A stretch of DNA of 64,000 nt, taken from positions 109,422 through 173,421 of the forward strand of contig CANJNC010000001.1 in assembly GCA_947475685.1 (NCBI GenBank), given 5' to 3'. A program made the position numbers and the translations under genes. The stretch is from Comamonadaceae bacterium. GTDB taxonomy: Bacteria; Pseudomonadota; Gammaproteobacteria; Burkholderiales; Burkholderiaceae_C. Of the stretch, positions 63,981 to 64,000 are shown in pieces (position 1 is the stretch's first letter; each line of letters begins with the position of its first letter). The notes beneath the pieces are model-generated. The model saw only the letters and a program-made list of their open reading frames with translations, did not search any database and was not told the origin of the DNA.

Positions 63981-64000
63981 AGTGCGAGGTGTTTGATGGA

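Overview
The window comes from a Gram-negative, respiratory betaproteobacterium, most likely of the order Burkholderiales and close to Comamonadaceae. The evidence is gene content: a Bug-family tripartite tricarboxylate binding protein, a trimeric beta-barrel porin, a ccoI-ccoS-ccoNOQP-ccoG-ccoH-fnr cluster in the order usual for that group, urtABCDE with urease, and a BMP-type purine/nucleoside ABC transporter. Base composition is moderate to AT-leaning over bases 1-53,000 and then becomes patchy. All names below come from reading the translated sequence; no database search was run.

Bases 1-8,700 hold the end of an M20 peptidase, a three-gene NMT1/SsuABC-type ABC importer behind a sigma-54-like promoter, an MFS exporter, a sterol-desaturase-like di-iron membrane enzyme, a NodB-type polysaccharide deacetylase, a YncE-like beta-propeller and an RsuA-type pseudouridine synthase. 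Bases 9,000-21,700 form a microaerobic block: a universal stress protein, the complete cbb3 oxidase structural and assembly genes, an FNR regulator, a TauE/SafE-like membrane protein and feoAB. Two near-perfect FNR boxes lie 41.5 bp upstream of plausible start sites, so the FNR encoded here probably drives the oxidase and the stress protein. feoA has a Fur-like box and looks leaderless.

Bases 21,900-35,900 hold a Bug protein, panB and a urea module. ureD is on the + strand, urtABCDE lies on the - strand between ureD and ureA, and ureABCEFG are on the + strand. urtA has a full sigma-54 promoter match, which with nearby TGCACC half-sites suggests nitrogen control. UrtABCDE imports urea, UreABC hydrolyses it, and UreDEFG insert nickel.

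Bases 35,850-45,720 hold two divergent sets of circularly permuted ATP-grasp, alpha-E and transglutaminase-like genes. This is a predicted peptide-ligating/hydrolysing system whose product is unknown. In one set ATP-grasp and alpha-E are fused; in the other they are separate genes. A small Hpt-like protein follows, then a four-gene BMP-type ABC importer (46,299-51,001) and a porin.

From about 53,350 to the end the sequence is accessory. It contains a GC-rich DUF1501/DUF1800 pair, a Fic protein whose start region carries six ACCCA-core repeats in two copies of one spaced block, a possible truncated cobalamin riboswitch and receptor leader, a DUF1636 gene broken at a (GT)5 tract, an IS66-like transposase tail, a SorAB sulfite dehydrogenase, a HigBA-like toxin-antitoxin pair near direct repeats, a decayed AbiEi/AbiEii pair, a DUF4337 membrane protein and an unknown small gene. 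No tRNA, rRNA, CRISPR array or intact insertion sequence was seen.
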